64,000 bases of DNA from Pseudomonas salomonii (lineage in GTDB: Bacteria; Pseudomonadota; Gammaproteobacteria; Pseudomonadales; Pseudomonadaceae). The notes beneath the pieces were generated by a model. The model searched no databases, was not told the origin of the DNA, and worked only from the letters and a program-made list of their open reading frames with translations. Within the stretch, counting starts at the first letter, position 1. Each line of letters begins with the position of its first letter. Location of the stretch: the NCBI RefSeq assembly GCF_900107155.1, contig NZ_FNOX01000008.1, positions 276,389-340,388 of the forward strand, read 5' to 3'. Positions 9,138 through 18,321 of the stretch are shown here, piece after piece. A program made the translations under genes and the position numbers.

Positions 9138-9632
9138 ATGCAAAGCCCTGCCAACTTTACTGCCCATGTCATCCTGGCCGCACTGGGTCTGATGGTTTAC
9201 CAACAGGCCCAGGCTGCGCGGATCGAGCCGGCCGGCAGCGCCTTTACGGCCCAAGGTCCGATCAGCTTTTCCAAGGGCGCGCTGATCAGCGCCGACTGCA
9301 CCATCAAAGTGGCCGGCAAGGTCGCGGCCGATGGCACGTCGGTGAATGTCGATAAAGTTGAATTCGACGGCGGCCTTAAATGCAGCCGTGTCGAGGCCAT
9401 CAACTTACCCTGGGTACTCATTGCCAAAGACACTAAAAGCGGCTCGATGTCGAACATCAGCGTGGATGTGCATGCCTTCGGTTTAGGCGGCAAGTGCGGC
9501 CCGTCCACCGCCGACGGTACCTGGGATAACGCCACCGGTAAGTTGGAAGCGGCGAATGTGCCGATTGGCGAAGACTGCAAGATCAAGACGGTGTCGATCA
9601 AGATGCCGCCGACCTTCAAAGTGGTCGAATAA
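9138..9632 (+). CDS. praB: PRA-family exported alkane-oxidation activator
   Basis: A 164-residue exported protein with an N-terminal signal peptide ending near QAQAA (~26). The mature part starts RIEPAGSAFTAQG and holds four Cys residues, probably two disulfides. It matches the Pseudomonas PRA/PraB family, described as protein activators of alkane oxidation that help hydrocarbon use, probably by emulsification. Its position 135 bp after alkB supports that role. An AAGGA site precedes the ATG at 9138. It is a paralogue of the next gene. Choosing PraB over PraA is less certain than the family. Confidence 0.75.
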   Translation: MQSPANFTAHVILAALGLMVYQQAQAARIEPAGSAFTAQGPISFSKGALISADCTIKVAGKVAADGTSVNVDKVEFDGGLKCSRVEAINLPWVLIAKDTKSGSMSNISVDVHAFGLGGKCGPSTADGTWDNATGKLEAANVPIGEDCKIKTVSIKMPPTFKVVE

Positions 9633-9766
9633 ACGAATTCTAAAACTGTAGCGGTATATGCATTGAAATTTGGCTGGAAAGGGAAGTTCTGCAGTTTCAC
9701 CGTGACCTCTCGATCATGGCCATTACCCCTGGCGAAATGATTCGCCATAACATGTGAGGAAAAACA

Positions 9767-10279
9767 ATGAAAAGCTTGAAAACTCTCGTGTCGTTGACTG
9801 CTCTGGCTGTTTGCATGGGTGCTACTTCCATGGCGAGTGCAGCCACCATTTCTCCTGCGGGCACGGGCTTTTCCACGCCTGCCGGGACCATTGCGGTGTC
9901 GTCGCCGGCGTCGTTCGGTGCGCCTGTTTCCTGCAATATCGTGTTCACCGGTAGTGTGGCTGCCGACGGTTCCGCCGCTGCTATTACGGGCGCGACCGTC
10001 AGTGGTGCCAACCCACTCTGTGGCGTGCCGGTGTTGCTGGGTCTGCCTTGGACCTTGACGCCAACCTCCACCGCCACGGGTGCAGGTGTGTATGCGGGTA
10101 CCGTGTCCGGTGTTAACTTCAAGATTGTCAGCAACTGCGCCAGTGGCCCGACCACGATCAACGTGCTCTACAACAACAACACCCACACCATCACCCTGCC
10201 ATCTGCTCAAACGGTCGGCAGCTGCAAGATTACTGCTCTGAACGCCGCTCCAACCCCAGCAATCACCGTAAATCCTTGA
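9767..10279 (+). CDS. Second PRA-family exported protein
   Basis: A 170-residue paralogue of the preceding gene. It has a clear signal peptide (cleavage near ASAA, residue ~25), then ISPAGTGFSTPAGTI, matching the start of the other mature protein, and four Cys residues at comparable positions. The AAVAADG-type segment is also shared (VAADGS versus VAADGT). It is Gly/Ala/Thr/Val-rich and probably beta-structured. The AGGAAA site before the ATG is good. A role in hydrophobic-substrate contact is inferred from family and neighbours. Confidence 0.75.
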   Translation: MKSLKTLVSLTALAVCMGATSMASAATISPAGTGFSTPAGTIAVSSPASFGAPVSCNIVFTGSVAADGSAAAITGATVSGANPLCGVPVLLGLPWTLTPTSTATGAGVYAGTVSGVNFKIVSNCASGPTTINVLYNNNTHTITLPSAQTVGSCKITALNAAPTPAITVNP

Positions 10280-10402
10280 TAGCAATGCGTTGGACGTGAT
10301 GATCACACGTTGAAATGCAGGTGCTCCTTTCGGGGCACCTGTTGAGGAAAACCAGGGACGGTAGGCCCGGCCGTGGTGGATAAAAATAATAAGGAGTGGA
10401 GC

Positions 10403-11848
10403 ATGAATAATAAGAAACAACCGGCCCAGACGTTAATCGGCTTGGCATTGTTGGGCGGTCTCATGGTCGCGGGCGGTTCGGTGCAGGCCGGCGGCTTCTC
10501 GACTCCTACATTTGGTGCCCAAGGTTGGGGTCGTGCGTTCGGTGGTGGTTCGTTGTTCAAGGACGACCCGTCTTCGGCGTACAACAACCCGGCTGCCATG
10601 GCGTTTATCGACCAAACTATCGCGCAGCAAAACGTCATTTATGCGCGCGTCAATATCAAGTTCAAAGGCAATGCCACTGATTACAAAGGCGACCCTGCCT
10701 CTGTAGGGGTGTTGGACGAATTTGGCGGCGTTACCTCTACGCCGCGTACGGGTGACGGTGGCGAAGGCGGGTTCACCGCTTGGCTGCCGACCGGGTTCCT
10801 GGTGATACCGATTAACGATCGCTTCAGTGTTGGTCTGAGCCAGGTGGTGCCCCAGGGGATGAAGTCGACCTGGGACCCGGATTGGAAAGGCCGCGATTTT
10901 GCGGTGGACACCAAAATCGAAACCGTGGGCCTGACCGGTTCGCTGTCCTTCAAAGTTAATGACCAGTTCTCTATCGGTGGCGGCGCCATCGTTCAGCATA
11001 CGAGTGGGTTTGTCAGCCAGAACGTCGACTTGTACGCAGCCGCGGCAGTGTCACCGGGGCTGGGCGGCTTTGGTATTCCCTTTCCATCCGGGGTGGGCCA
11101 ATCGCTGATTCGGGTCAAGGTCGATAATACGTCTGTGGGTTGGTTTGGCGGCATGGCGTGGAAACCCACCGACCAGGATACCGTTGGCTTCAACTACCAC
11201 GCCAAAATCAAGAACAAGCTGGAGGGCAAGTACAAATTCAATGCCGACCCAGGCAGTCGGTTACTGATGACTGACGCAGGCGGCGACGGCTTGACGCTGG
11301 TTGAGCGCGCTTACCCAGGCTTGAAACTGTTCCCGGACGGTGCCAACGCCAGCACGCAACTGGACATCCCGGCGACCGCTGCCATCGATTGGGTACACGT
11401 GTTCAATGACCGCTTCACCCTGGGCGCCAGTGCCTTGTGGACCCAGTGGTCTTCCTTCAAGGCCCTGACGTTGAAGTCTGACGGCAATACCATTGTGTCG
11501 ATTCCCTACAAGTACAAAGACGTGATGATGTACTCGCTGGGCGGCGACTATAAGCTCACTGACGATTTCACCCTGCGTGCCGGTGTTGCCTATGATCAAA
11601 CGCCTACCCGTGACTCCACGCGGGATCCGCGCATTCCTGACGGTGATCGTTATTTCGCCTCGTTGGGTTTTGGCTACAACATCAAAGCGGTTCCAGGCTT
11701 GAGTGTTGACGGCGCCTACTCGCGGCAGTTTGTACAAGAGGTCAAGCTCAAGACTGTCAACGAAGATCGCCTTGGGGCTGCGCGCCTGGATGGCAAGGTG
11801 GACAGCAAAGGGGAGGTGGTTAGCCTGTCGGCCACTTATAAGTTCTAA
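10403..11848 (+). CDS. FadL/OmpP1/TodX-type outer-membrane transporter
   Basis: A 481-residue outer-membrane beta-barrel that imports long-chain fatty acids or hydrocarbons. It has a signal peptide (cleavage near SVQAG, ~31). The FadL-type N-terminus GFSTPTFGAQGWGRAFGGGS forms the hatch, followed by the NPA kink motif in YNNPAAMAF. It ends with an aromatic residue (TYKF), as barrel proteins do. The start at 10403 was chosen for its AAGGAG site; 10373 lacks one. It follows alkB and the PRA genes and precedes fadE, so alkane or fatty-acid uptake is likely. Confidence 0.9.
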   Translation: MNNKKQPAQTLIGLALLGGLMVAGGSVQAGGFSTPTFGAQGWGRAFGGGSLFKDDPSSAYNNPAAMAFIDQTIAQQNVIYARVNIKFKGNATDYKGDPASVGVLDEFGGVTSTPRTGDGGEGGFTAWLPTGFLVIPINDRFSVGLSQVVPQGMKSTWDPDWKGRDFAVDTKIETVGLTGSLSFKVNDQFSIGGGAIVQHTSGFVSQNVDLYAAAAVSPGLGGFGIPFPSGVGQSLIRVKVDNTSVGWFGGMAWKPTDQDTVGFNYHAKIKNKLEGKYKFNADPGSRLLMTDAGGDGLTLVERAYPGLKLFPDGANASTQLDIPATAAIDWVHVFNDRFTLGASALWTQWSSFKALTLKSDGNTIVSIPYKYKDVMMYSLGGDYKLTDDFTLRAGVAYDQTPTRDSTRDPRIPDGDRYFASLGFGYNIKAVPGLSVDGAYSRQFVQEVKLKTVNEDRLGAARLDGKVDSKGEVVSLSATYKF

Positions 11849-11959
11849 CCCACAATCTGTGCGTGCTCAGGTGTGAAGTGGTCAGTCGGCGCATCTTTCT
11901 GGCGCTTCACACCCGTGCTGTACATGCTCCGTTTTTGTAGTTTTCCCGATGCAGAAACC

Positions 11960-11986
11960 GGCTGATTCGATCAGCCTATTTTTTTT
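11960..11986 (+). terminator. Rho-independent terminator after the FadL gene
   Basis: A 7-bp stem GGCTGAT/ATCAGCC with a TCG loop is followed by TA and a run of eight T. It ends the fadL transcript 110 bp after the stop and separates it from the fadE promoter. Confidence 0.75.
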
Positions 11987-12006
11987 GCGTATGCATTAAA
12001 TAAAAA

Positions 12007-12025
12007 TTTCAAAACAAAATTTGAA
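12007..12025. promoter_or_regulatory. Inverted repeat upstream of fadE, same as at alkB
   Basis: TTTCAA (12007-12012), 7 bases, then TTTGAA (12020-12025), in an AT-rich region 96 bp before the fadE ATG. Half-sites and spacing are identical to the element at 7617-7635, suggesting one regulator controls both. Confidence 0.5.
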
Positions 12026-12120
12026 TTTATCCTTTCAAGTTTGTAGTGTGGCTTTACGCCCTCGTTCATCCTGAACGGGCGACGCGCATGCCATACCCTG
12101 AATTGAGTAGAGGTATCCCC

Positions 12121-14646
12121 ATGGTTATCTGGTTATTGATGGGTGTCGCCGCCGCGATTGCCCTGGCCTATCGACAAGCCGCCGCGGCCCTGTGGCTGGG
12201 CGTCGGCCTGGTCTGGCTGGCGCTTGGTTATCTGTTCAATGTGGTCGCAGGCGTTGGCGCCAGCGTCGCAGCCATCCTGGTGGTACTGCCCGCTGTGCTG
12301 ATGACGATCAAGCCGCTGCGCCGCACACTGCTGACCAGCAAGGCGCTGGGCCTGTTTCGCACGATCATGCCGGCGATGTCCGACACCGAGCGCGCGGCCA
12401 TCGAGTCCGGCACCGTGTGGTGGGACGCTGAGCTGTTCAGCGGCAAGCCGAATTGGCAGCGTCTGCTGCAAGCCGCGCCGGCCAGCCTGAGCGCTGAAGA
12501 ACAGGCGTTCCTCGACAACGAAGTGGAAACCCTTTGCGACATCGCCAACGACTGGGAAACCACCCAGGTTTGGCAGGATATGTCCCCCGAAGGCTGGCAG
12601 TACACCAAGGACGCCGGGTTCCTGGGCATGATCATTCCCAAGCAGTACGGCGGCAAAGGCTTCTCTCACTATGCGCATTCGCAGGTGGTGATGAAGCTGT
12701 CGACGCGCTGCTCGGCGGCGGCGATTTCGGTGATGGTGCCCAACTCCCTCGGCCCGGCTGAACTGCTGCTGCATTACGGCACCGATGCCCAGCGCAATTA
12801 CTATTTGCCGCGCCTGGCACGCGGCGAAGACATCCCGTGCTTTGCCCTGACCAGCCCATACGCCGGCTCGGATGCCGGGGCGATTCCAGACCTGGGCATC
12901 GTCTGCAAAGGTGTGCACGAAGGCGAGGAAGTGCTGGGTTTCAAAGTGACCTGGGACAAGCGCTACATCACCCTCGGCCCGATTGCCACGGTGCTGGGCC
13001 TGGCGTTTCGCGCCGAAGACCCGGACGGTTTGCTCGGCAAGGCCGGCTCGCTGGGCATTACCTGTGCGTTGATCCCCACCTCCCATCCGGGCGTGAACAG
13101 CGGTCGTCGGCATTGGCCGCTGAACGCGGTGTTCCAGAACGGGCCGACCACCGGCAAGGATGTGTTTATTCCGCTGGAATGGGTGATCGGCGGCCGCGAA
13201 CAGGTCGGCAATGGCTGGCGCATGCTGATGGAATGCCTGGCGGCCGGGCGCGCGATTTCGCTGCCGTCGGCCAATGTCGGCCTGGGCAAGGTGGCGGTAC
13301 GCGGCACCACGGCTTATGCGGCGATGCGCAAGCAATTCGGCCTGCCCATCGGCAAGTTCGAAGGCGTGCAGGCGCCCTTGGCGCGCATGGCCGGGCATCT
13401 GTATGCCTGTGATGCGGTGCGCAAGGTCTCGGTGGCGTCTTTGGATGCGGGTGAAAAGCCTTCGGTGATCTCGGCGATTGCCAAGTACCACGTCACCGAG
13501 CGCGCGCGGATGATCGTCAATGACGGCATGGACATCGTGGCCGGCAAAGGCATCTGCATGGGCCCCAACAACTTCCTGGCCCGCGCCTACCAGCAAAGCC
13601 CGATTGCGATCACGGTAGAGGGCGCGAACATCATGACCCGCTGCCTGATCATCTTTGGTCAGGGGCTGATTCGTTGCCATCCGTATGTGTTCCGCGAGAT
13701 GGAAGCGGCGCACAACCCGGATCGGCGCAAAGCCCTGGAAGCCTTTGACAGCGCGATGTTCGGCCACCTGAGTTTTGTGCTGGCCAATACCGTGCGCGCT
13801 GCGGTGCATTCGCTGACCGGCGGGCGGCTGCTTGCCGCACCGGCCAAGACCGACCCGGCGCTGGCGTCCTACTACCGCCAGGCCAATCGGCTGTCGGTGG
13901 TGCTGGCGTTGATCTCGGATGTGTCCATGGGCGTGCTCGGCGGTGCGCTCAAGCGCAAGGAAAGTATCACCGGGCGCCTGGGCGATATTCTGTCGCAGCT
14001 GTACATCTTGTCCTGCGTGCTCAAGCGTTTTGAGGACGACGGTCGGCCTCAGTCCGACTTGCCGCTGGTGCACTGGTCGGCCCAGGACGCGTTGTTGCGC
14101 GCCCATGAAGCCCTGGCCGAAGTGCTCGACAACTACCCGTCGAAACCGGCGGCAGCCGTGGTGCGTGCCTTGAGTTTTCCGTTCGCTATTCCCCTGCACA
14201 AACCCTCGGACCGCCTGCTGGCCCAAGTGGCCGACGTGGTGCAAACCCCCGGCGAAACCCGCGACCGCTTGCTGGCCAATTCCTACATCCCGCGCCCGGA
14301 AATCGACAAGCTGGCCTATGGCGAATTGGGCTTGCGGCTGTTACCGCAGGTGGAGCTGATCGAAGCGCGGCTCAAGCCTGCGATCAAGCAAGGCCTGATC
14401 GAACCGATGCCGATTTCCGCCACCGCCTTCACCGCCTGGCGCGTCAAGGCGCGGGCGCTGGACCTGATCAGCGATGAGGAAGACAGCTTGCTCGGGCGTT
14501 ATGTGGAATATGCCGACCACGGTATTCAGGTCGACGATTTTCCGCAGGATTTTGGCTTGTTGGAGGCTTTGCAACAGCGCAAGCAAGCCTTGGAGCCGAC
14601 GACCAAACGCCGCAGCAGCCAAAGCGAAAACGCCTCAGTTAGTTAA
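12121..14646 (+). CDS. fadE: Acyl-CoA dehydrogenase FadE
   Basis: An 841-residue FadE-type acyl-CoA dehydrogenase, close in size to E. coli FadE (814). N-terminal hydrophobic helices (~1-75) suggest membrane association. The FAD-dependent dehydrogenase core follows (~110-520, including the family-typical segment around TVEGANIMTR), then the long C-terminal extension specific to FadE. It catalyses the first beta-oxidation step, acyl-CoA to trans-2-enoyl-CoA. The start at 12121 follows an AGAGG site; in-frame starts at 12046 and 12088 lack one. It heads the fadE-fabG-maoC-thiolase-fadD run, with a REPIN in the gap before the next gene. Confidence 0.93.
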   Translation: MVIWLLMGVAAAIALAYRQAAAALWLGVGLVWLALGYLFNVVAGVGASVAAILVVLPAVLMTIKPLRRTLLTSKALGLFRTIMPAMSDTERAAIESGTVWWDAELFSGKPNWQRLLQAAPASLSAEEQAFLDNEVETLCDIANDWETTQVWQDMSPEGWQYTKDAGFLGMIIPKQYGGKGFSHYAHSQVVMKLSTRCSAAAISVMVPNSLGPAELLLHYGTDAQRNYYLPRLARGEDIPCFALTSPYAGSDAGAIPDLGIVCKGVHEGEEVLGFKVTWDKRYITLGPIATVLGLAFRAEDPDGLLGKAGSLGITCALIPTSHPGVNSGRRHWPLNAVFQNGPTTGKDVFIPLEWVIGGREQVGNGWRMLMECLAAGRAISLPSANVGLGKVAVRGTTAYAAMRKQFGLPIGKFEGVQAPLARMAGHLYACDAVRKVSVASLDAGEKPSVISAIAKYHVTERARMIVNDGMDIVAGKGICMGPNNFLARAYQQSPIAITVEGANIMTRCLIIFGQGLIRCHPYVFREMEAAHNPDRRKALEAFDSAMFGHLSFVLANTVRAAVHSLTGGRLLAAPAKTDPALASYYRQANRLSVVLALISDVSMGVLGGALKRKESITGRLGDILSQLYILSCVLKRFEDDGRPQSDLPLVHWSAQDALLRAHEALAEVLDNYPSKPAAAVVRALSFPFAIPLHKPSDRLLAQVADVVQTPGETRDRLLANSYIPRPEIDKLAYGELGLRLLPQVELIEARLKPAIKQGLIEPMPISATAFTAWRVKARALDLISDEEDSLLGRYVEYADHGIQVDDFPQDFGLLEALQQRKQALEPTTKRRSSQSENASVS

Positions 14647-14652
14647 CACGGT

Positions 14653-14729
14653 CAGTGTGGGAGCTGGCTTGCCTGCGATAGCGGTTTACCTGGCACACCG
14701 CTATCGCAGGCAAGCCAGCTCCCACACTG
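14653..14729. repeat. REPIN between fadE and the FabG gene
   Basis: Two inverted REP sequences of the GTGTGGGAGCTGGCTTGCC type form a hairpin of about 77 bp. It may stabilise upstream mRNA or attenuate downstream expression. Confidence 0.85.
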
Positions 14730-14757
14730 GATCGGGTTTACAGGGAAAGAATGTTTT

Positions 14758-16101
14758 ATGAGTGACAACTACCTATCCTTCGTCAATTCCCCCTGGGGCC
14801 GACGCCTGGCCCAGGCCATTGGCCTGCCGCAACCCTTGCCATTGCAACGCCACCGCAGCGGCCAGCAGGGCCTGGCCAACCCGGTGATTGTCGCCGGGGC
14901 AGGGCGCCTGGGTGCGCAGGTGCAACAGCTCTTCAAAGACACCGACACCGTCGTCGCCACGCCGGCAACCCTCAAGGCGCCGTCTACGGTCAAGGTGCAG
15001 GGCGCGGTATTCGACGCCACGGCGGTGCTCGACCTGCACCAACTCGACGAGCTCTACCTGTTCTTCCACGCCAATGCCAAGCGCCTCGGCCAGCACGGCC
15101 GCGTGGTGGTGCTCGGCACCGCGCCGGAACATTGCCAGGACTTGCCCCAGGCCATCGCCCAGCGTGCCCTTGAAGGGCTGGTGCGCTCGCTGGCCAAGGA
15201 ATTGCGTCGGGCGATCACGGTGCAATTGATCTACGTGGCGCCGGGCGCCGAAGACGCGCTGGACAGCAGCCTGCGGTTCTTTTTGTCACGCCGCTCGGCC
15301 TATGTGTCGGGCCAGGTGGTGCGCCTGGAAAAACCCGTGGACGCCCAGGTGGCGGTGAACGGGGACAAACCCTTCGCCGGTCGCCGTGCCCTGGTCACCG
15401 GCGCCTCCCGTGGCATTGGGCTGGCAATTGCCCAGGTGCTGGCCCGCGACGGTGCTCATGTGGTGTGCGTTGACGTGCCCCAGGCCCAGGCGGCGCTGCT
15501 TCAAGCCGCCGACAGTGTGAACGGCTCGGCCTTGCCGCTGGACATCACCGCAGCCGATGCGGCCGCGCTGTTGCAGGCGCATGTCAGCCAATACGGCGCA
15601 TTCGACGTGGTGGTGCACAACGCCGGGATCACCCGCGACAAAACCATCGCCAAAATGACCGAAGCCGCCTGGCGCAGTGTGCTGGCGGTCAACCTCGAAG
15701 CGCCGTTGCAGCTCAGCAGCGCATTGTTGGAGGGGCAGGGCTTGAACCCCGGCGGGCGGATTGTGTGCGTGTCGTCGATTTCCGGTATCGCCGGCAACCT
15801 TGGGCAAAGCAACTACGCCACCTCCAAGGCGGGCGTGATTGGCCTGGTGCAGGGCCTGGCACCTCAGGCGGCCGCGCTGCACGTCACGGTGAATGCGGTG
15901 GCGCCAGGGTTTATCGAAACCCAGATGACCGCGAAAATCCCGCTGATGATCCGTGAGGCCGGGCGGCGCATGAACTCGTTGTCCCAGGGCGGGCAGCCGA
16001 TCGATGTGGCCGAGACCATCGCCTGGCTGGCGCACCCGGCGTCCGGCGGCGTCAATGGCCAGGTGGTGCGCGTGTGCGGCCAAAGCCTGTTGGGAGCCTG
16101 A
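14758..16101 (+). CDS. High-molecular-weight 3-oxoacyl reductase (FabG4-like SDR)
   Basis: A 447-residue protein, about twice the size of ordinary FabG. Residues ~1-200 form a degenerate Rossmann-like domain. Residues ~205-447 are a full SDR with TGASRGIG (~218), HNAG, catalytic Ser in VSSISG and YATSK (~360). It matches high-molecular-weight FabG proteins that interconvert 3-oxoacyl- and 3-hydroxyacyl-CoA or -ACP. With a MaoC hydratase and a thiolase directly downstream, the most likely role is (R)-3-hydroxyacyl-CoA turnover in beta-oxidation or its reverse. Only 3 bp separate it from the next gene. Confidence 0.86.
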   Translation: MSDNYLSFVNSPWGRRLAQAIGLPQPLPLQRHRSGQQGLANPVIVAGAGRLGAQVQQLFKDTDTVVATPATLKAPSTVKVQGAVFDATAVLDLHQLDELYLFFHANAKRLGQHGRVVVLGTAPEHCQDLPQAIAQRALEGLVRSLAKELRRAITVQLIYVAPGAEDALDSSLRFFLSRRSAYVSGQVVRLEKPVDAQVAVNGDKPFAGRRALVTGASRGIGLAIAQVLARDGAHVVCVDVPQAQAALLQAADSVNGSALPLDITAADAAALLQAHVSQYGAFDVVVHNAGITRDKTIAKMTEAAWRSVLAVNLEAPLQLSSALLEGQGLNPGGRIVCVSSISGIAGNLGQSNYATSKAGVIGLVQGLAPQAAALHVTVNAVAPGFIETQMTAKIPLMIREAGRRMNSLSQGGQPIDVAETIAWLAHPASGGVNGQVVRVCGQSLLGA

Positions 16102-16104
16102 GCC

Positions 16105-16995
16105 ATGGACTATGTGACGCAGATCATCGACCCGCCACCGTCGCGCACCCAGCTGTTGCTGGACGGCGTGCGCGCACTGCGCAAACCCAAGCTCGACGGG
16201 CCGCCGCCGCTGCCCACCGCGCGCCTGGTGCGCTCGGCGGTGGAGCTGAGTGCCGCTGGCATCGCCGACTATGGCCGCGCCTGCGGGTTTCGCCGTGAGC
16301 AGGGCGTGCCACTGTCTTATCCGCACGTGCTGGCGTTCCCCTTGCACCTGATGTTGCTGACCCGGCCAAGCTTTCCGTACCCGGCCAGTGGCATGGTGCA
16401 CCTGGCCAATCGCATTCGTCAGCACCAGCGTTTGCACGAAGGCCAGGCCTTGCGCCTGGAAGTGTATTGCGAACGCTGGGTGGCGCACCCCAAGGGCCAG
16501 GCGCTGAGCATCGCCACCCGCGCCTTTGCGGCGGATACGCTGGTGTGGGAAAGCGACAGCCTGTACCTGCGCCGCGACGTCAAAGACCCGGTTGGTGAGC
16601 CTTGGGAAGACGTATTGCCCCTGCAGGAAGACGGCCTGTTGCGCACCCAGCGCTGGGTGCTGCCCGCCGACCTGGGGCGCCGGTTTGCCAAGGTCTCGGG
16701 GGATTTCAACCCGATTCACACCTCGGTGATCGGCGCCAAAATCTTCGGCTTTCGCCGTGCCATCGCCCATGGCATGTGGACCCTGGGCCGCGCACTGGCG
16801 GCGCAGCAACCGCCGGGCGGCCTGGATCAGGCCCAGGCGCATTGCGACTTCAAGCTGCCGATCTTCCTGCCCGGCCAGGTTGCGCTGTGGAGCCGCCCGG
16901 TGACCGGGCCGCGCCGTGAGTTCGAAGTGCGCAATGGTGCCGGTGATAAACCGCATATGCGTGGGCTATTTATTTGGAAAGAGAGCCACGAATGA
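16105..16995 (+). CDS. MaoC-family enoyl/hydroxyacyl-CoA hydratase
   Basis: A 296-residue double-hotdog hydratase. The hydratase-2 catalytic motif is visible in the C-terminal half as SGDFNPIHT (~208-216), with Asp and His as catalytic residues, followed by the typical AIAHGMW. It should hydrate trans-2-enoyl-CoA to (R)-3-hydroxyacyl-CoA or the reverse. The stop overlaps the thiolase start (ATGA), so the two are translationally coupled. The FabG-MaoC pairing supports a shared (R)-hydroxyacyl intermediate, which could also feed polyhydroxyalkanoate synthesis; that is inference. Confidence 0.87.
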   Translation: MDYVTQIIDPPPSRTQLLLDGVRALRKPKLDGPPPLPTARLVRSAVELSAAGIADYGRACGFRREQGVPLSYPHVLAFPLHLMLLTRPSFPYPASGMVHLANRIRQHQRLHEGQALRLEVYCERWVAHPKGQALSIATRAFAADTLVWESDSLYLRRDVKDPVGEPWEDVLPLQEDGLLRTQRWVLPADLGRRFAKVSGDFNPIHTSVIGAKIFGFRRAIAHGMWTLGRALAAQQPPGGLDQAQAHCDFKLPIFLPGQVALWSRPVTGPRREFEVRNGAGDKPHMRGLFIWKESHE

Positions 16996-18290
16996 GTGAC
17001 TACAGTTTCAACCCGGCCCCGACCCGCCGCGTGGCGATTATCGGCGGCAACCGTATCCCGTTTGCCCGCTCCAACACCGTGTATGCCCACGACAGCAATC
17101 AGGACCTGCTGGTGGCGGCCCTGCAAGGGCTGGTCGAGCGCTATAACCTGCACGGCCAGCGCCTGGGCGAGTTTGCTGCGGGCGCGGTGATCAAGCATTC
17201 GCGGGACTTCAACCTGGCGCGTGAGGCGTTGCTGTCCACCACATTGTCACCTGACACGCCGGCCTACGACGTGCAACAAGCCTGCGGTACCGGGCTGGAA
17301 GCGGCCTTGCTGGTGGCCAACAAAATTGCGCTTGGCCAGATCGAAGTGGGTATCGCCGGTGGCGCCGACACCACCTCGGATGCGCCCATCGGAATCAACG
17401 AATCGCTGCGCCACACCTTGCTGGCGGCCAATCGCGCCAAGGGCATGGGCGCCAAGGTGAAGACCTTGCTGAAGGTGCGTCCGTCGATGTTTTTCAAGCC
17501 GCTGCTGCCGCGCAATGGCGAGCCGCGCACCGGTTTGTCCATGGGCGAGCACTGCGAAGCAATGGCCAAGCGCTGGCAGATCAAACGGCTGGCCCAGGAT
17601 GAACTGACCCTCACCAGCCACCAGCGCCTGGATGCGGCCTATAAGCGTGGCTTTTTCGATGACCTGATCAGCCCTTATCGCGGGCTGGCACGCGACAACA
17701 ACCTGCGTGCCGACACCAGCCTTGCGAAGCTCGCCGGCCTTTCGCCCGCCTATGATCGCCAGAACGGCACGCTGACGGCGGGCAACTCCACGCCGCTGAC
17801 CGATGGCGCCTCGGTGGTCTTGCTGGCCAGCGAAGCCTGGGCGGCCGAACAGGGTTTGCCGGTGTTGGCCTACCTGCGTACCGGCGAGACTGCCGCAGTG
17901 AACTTTGTCGACGGCACCGAAGGCTTGTTGATGGCGCCGGCGTATGCCGTGCCGCGCATGCTCAAGCGCGAGGGTCTGGGGTTTGCCGACTTCGATTTCT
18001 TTGAAATTCACGAAGCCTTTGCCGCCCAGGTGCTGTGCACGCTCAAGGCGTGGGAAGACCCCGAGTATTGCCGCGAGCGTCTAGGCTTGGAGGCACCGCT
18101 GGGCGCCATCGACCGCAGCAAGATGAACGTCAATGGCGGCTCCCTGGGCTGTGGCCATCCGTTCGCCGCCACCGGTGGCCGGCAACTGGCGGCGCTGGCC
18201 AAAACCATCCATGAGAACGGGGGTGGGCGCGGCCTGATTTCGATTTGTGCAGCCGGCGGGCTGGGCATTACCGCCATCGTCGAAAAATAG
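16992..18290 (+). CDS. Acetyl-CoA C-acyltransferase, FadI-type thiolase
   Basis: A 432-residue thiolase, close to FadI length. It has the nucleophilic Cys in QQACGTGLEA (~98), His in FEIHEAFAAQ (~342), the NVNGGSLGCGHPFAATGG segment (~378-395) and a C-terminal ICAAGGLG loop with the second Cys. It cleaves 3-oxoacyl-CoA to acetyl-CoA and a shortened acyl-CoA. The ATG at 16992 overlaps the MaoC stop. The GGSLGCGHP reading differs from the GGAIALGHP of biosynthetic thiolases and fits the FadI/trifunctional branch. Confidence 0.9.
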   Translation: MSDYSFNPAPTRRVAIIGGNRIPFARSNTVYAHDSNQDLLVAALQGLVERYNLHGQRLGEFAAGAVIKHSRDFNLAREALLSTTLSPDTPAYDVQQACGTGLEAALLVANKIALGQIEVGIAGGADTTSDAPIGINESLRHTLLAANRAKGMGAKVKTLLKVRPSMFFKPLLPRNGEPRTGLSMGEHCEAMAKRWQIKRLAQDELTLTSHQRLDAAYKRGFFDDLISPYRGLARDNNLRADTSLAKLAGLSPAYDRQNGTLTAGNSTPLTDGASVVLLASEAWAAEQGLPVLAYLRTGETAAVNFVDGTEGLLMAPAYAVPRMLKREGLGFADFDFFEIHEAFAAQVLCTLKAWEDPEYCRERLGLEAPLGAIDRSKMNVNGGSLGCGHPFAATGGRQLAALAKTIHENGGGRGLISICAAGGLGITAIVEK

Positions 18291-18321
18291 CCTGATCAAA
18301 AACAACAATAAGGAGACTGCC

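Noticed and set aside
12133..14244. A 703-codon open frame antisense to fadE
   Set aside because: It is the mirror of a high-GC codon pattern, with low-complexity His/Arg/Gln/Gly composition and no ribosome-binding site; fadE on the other strand is unmistakable.
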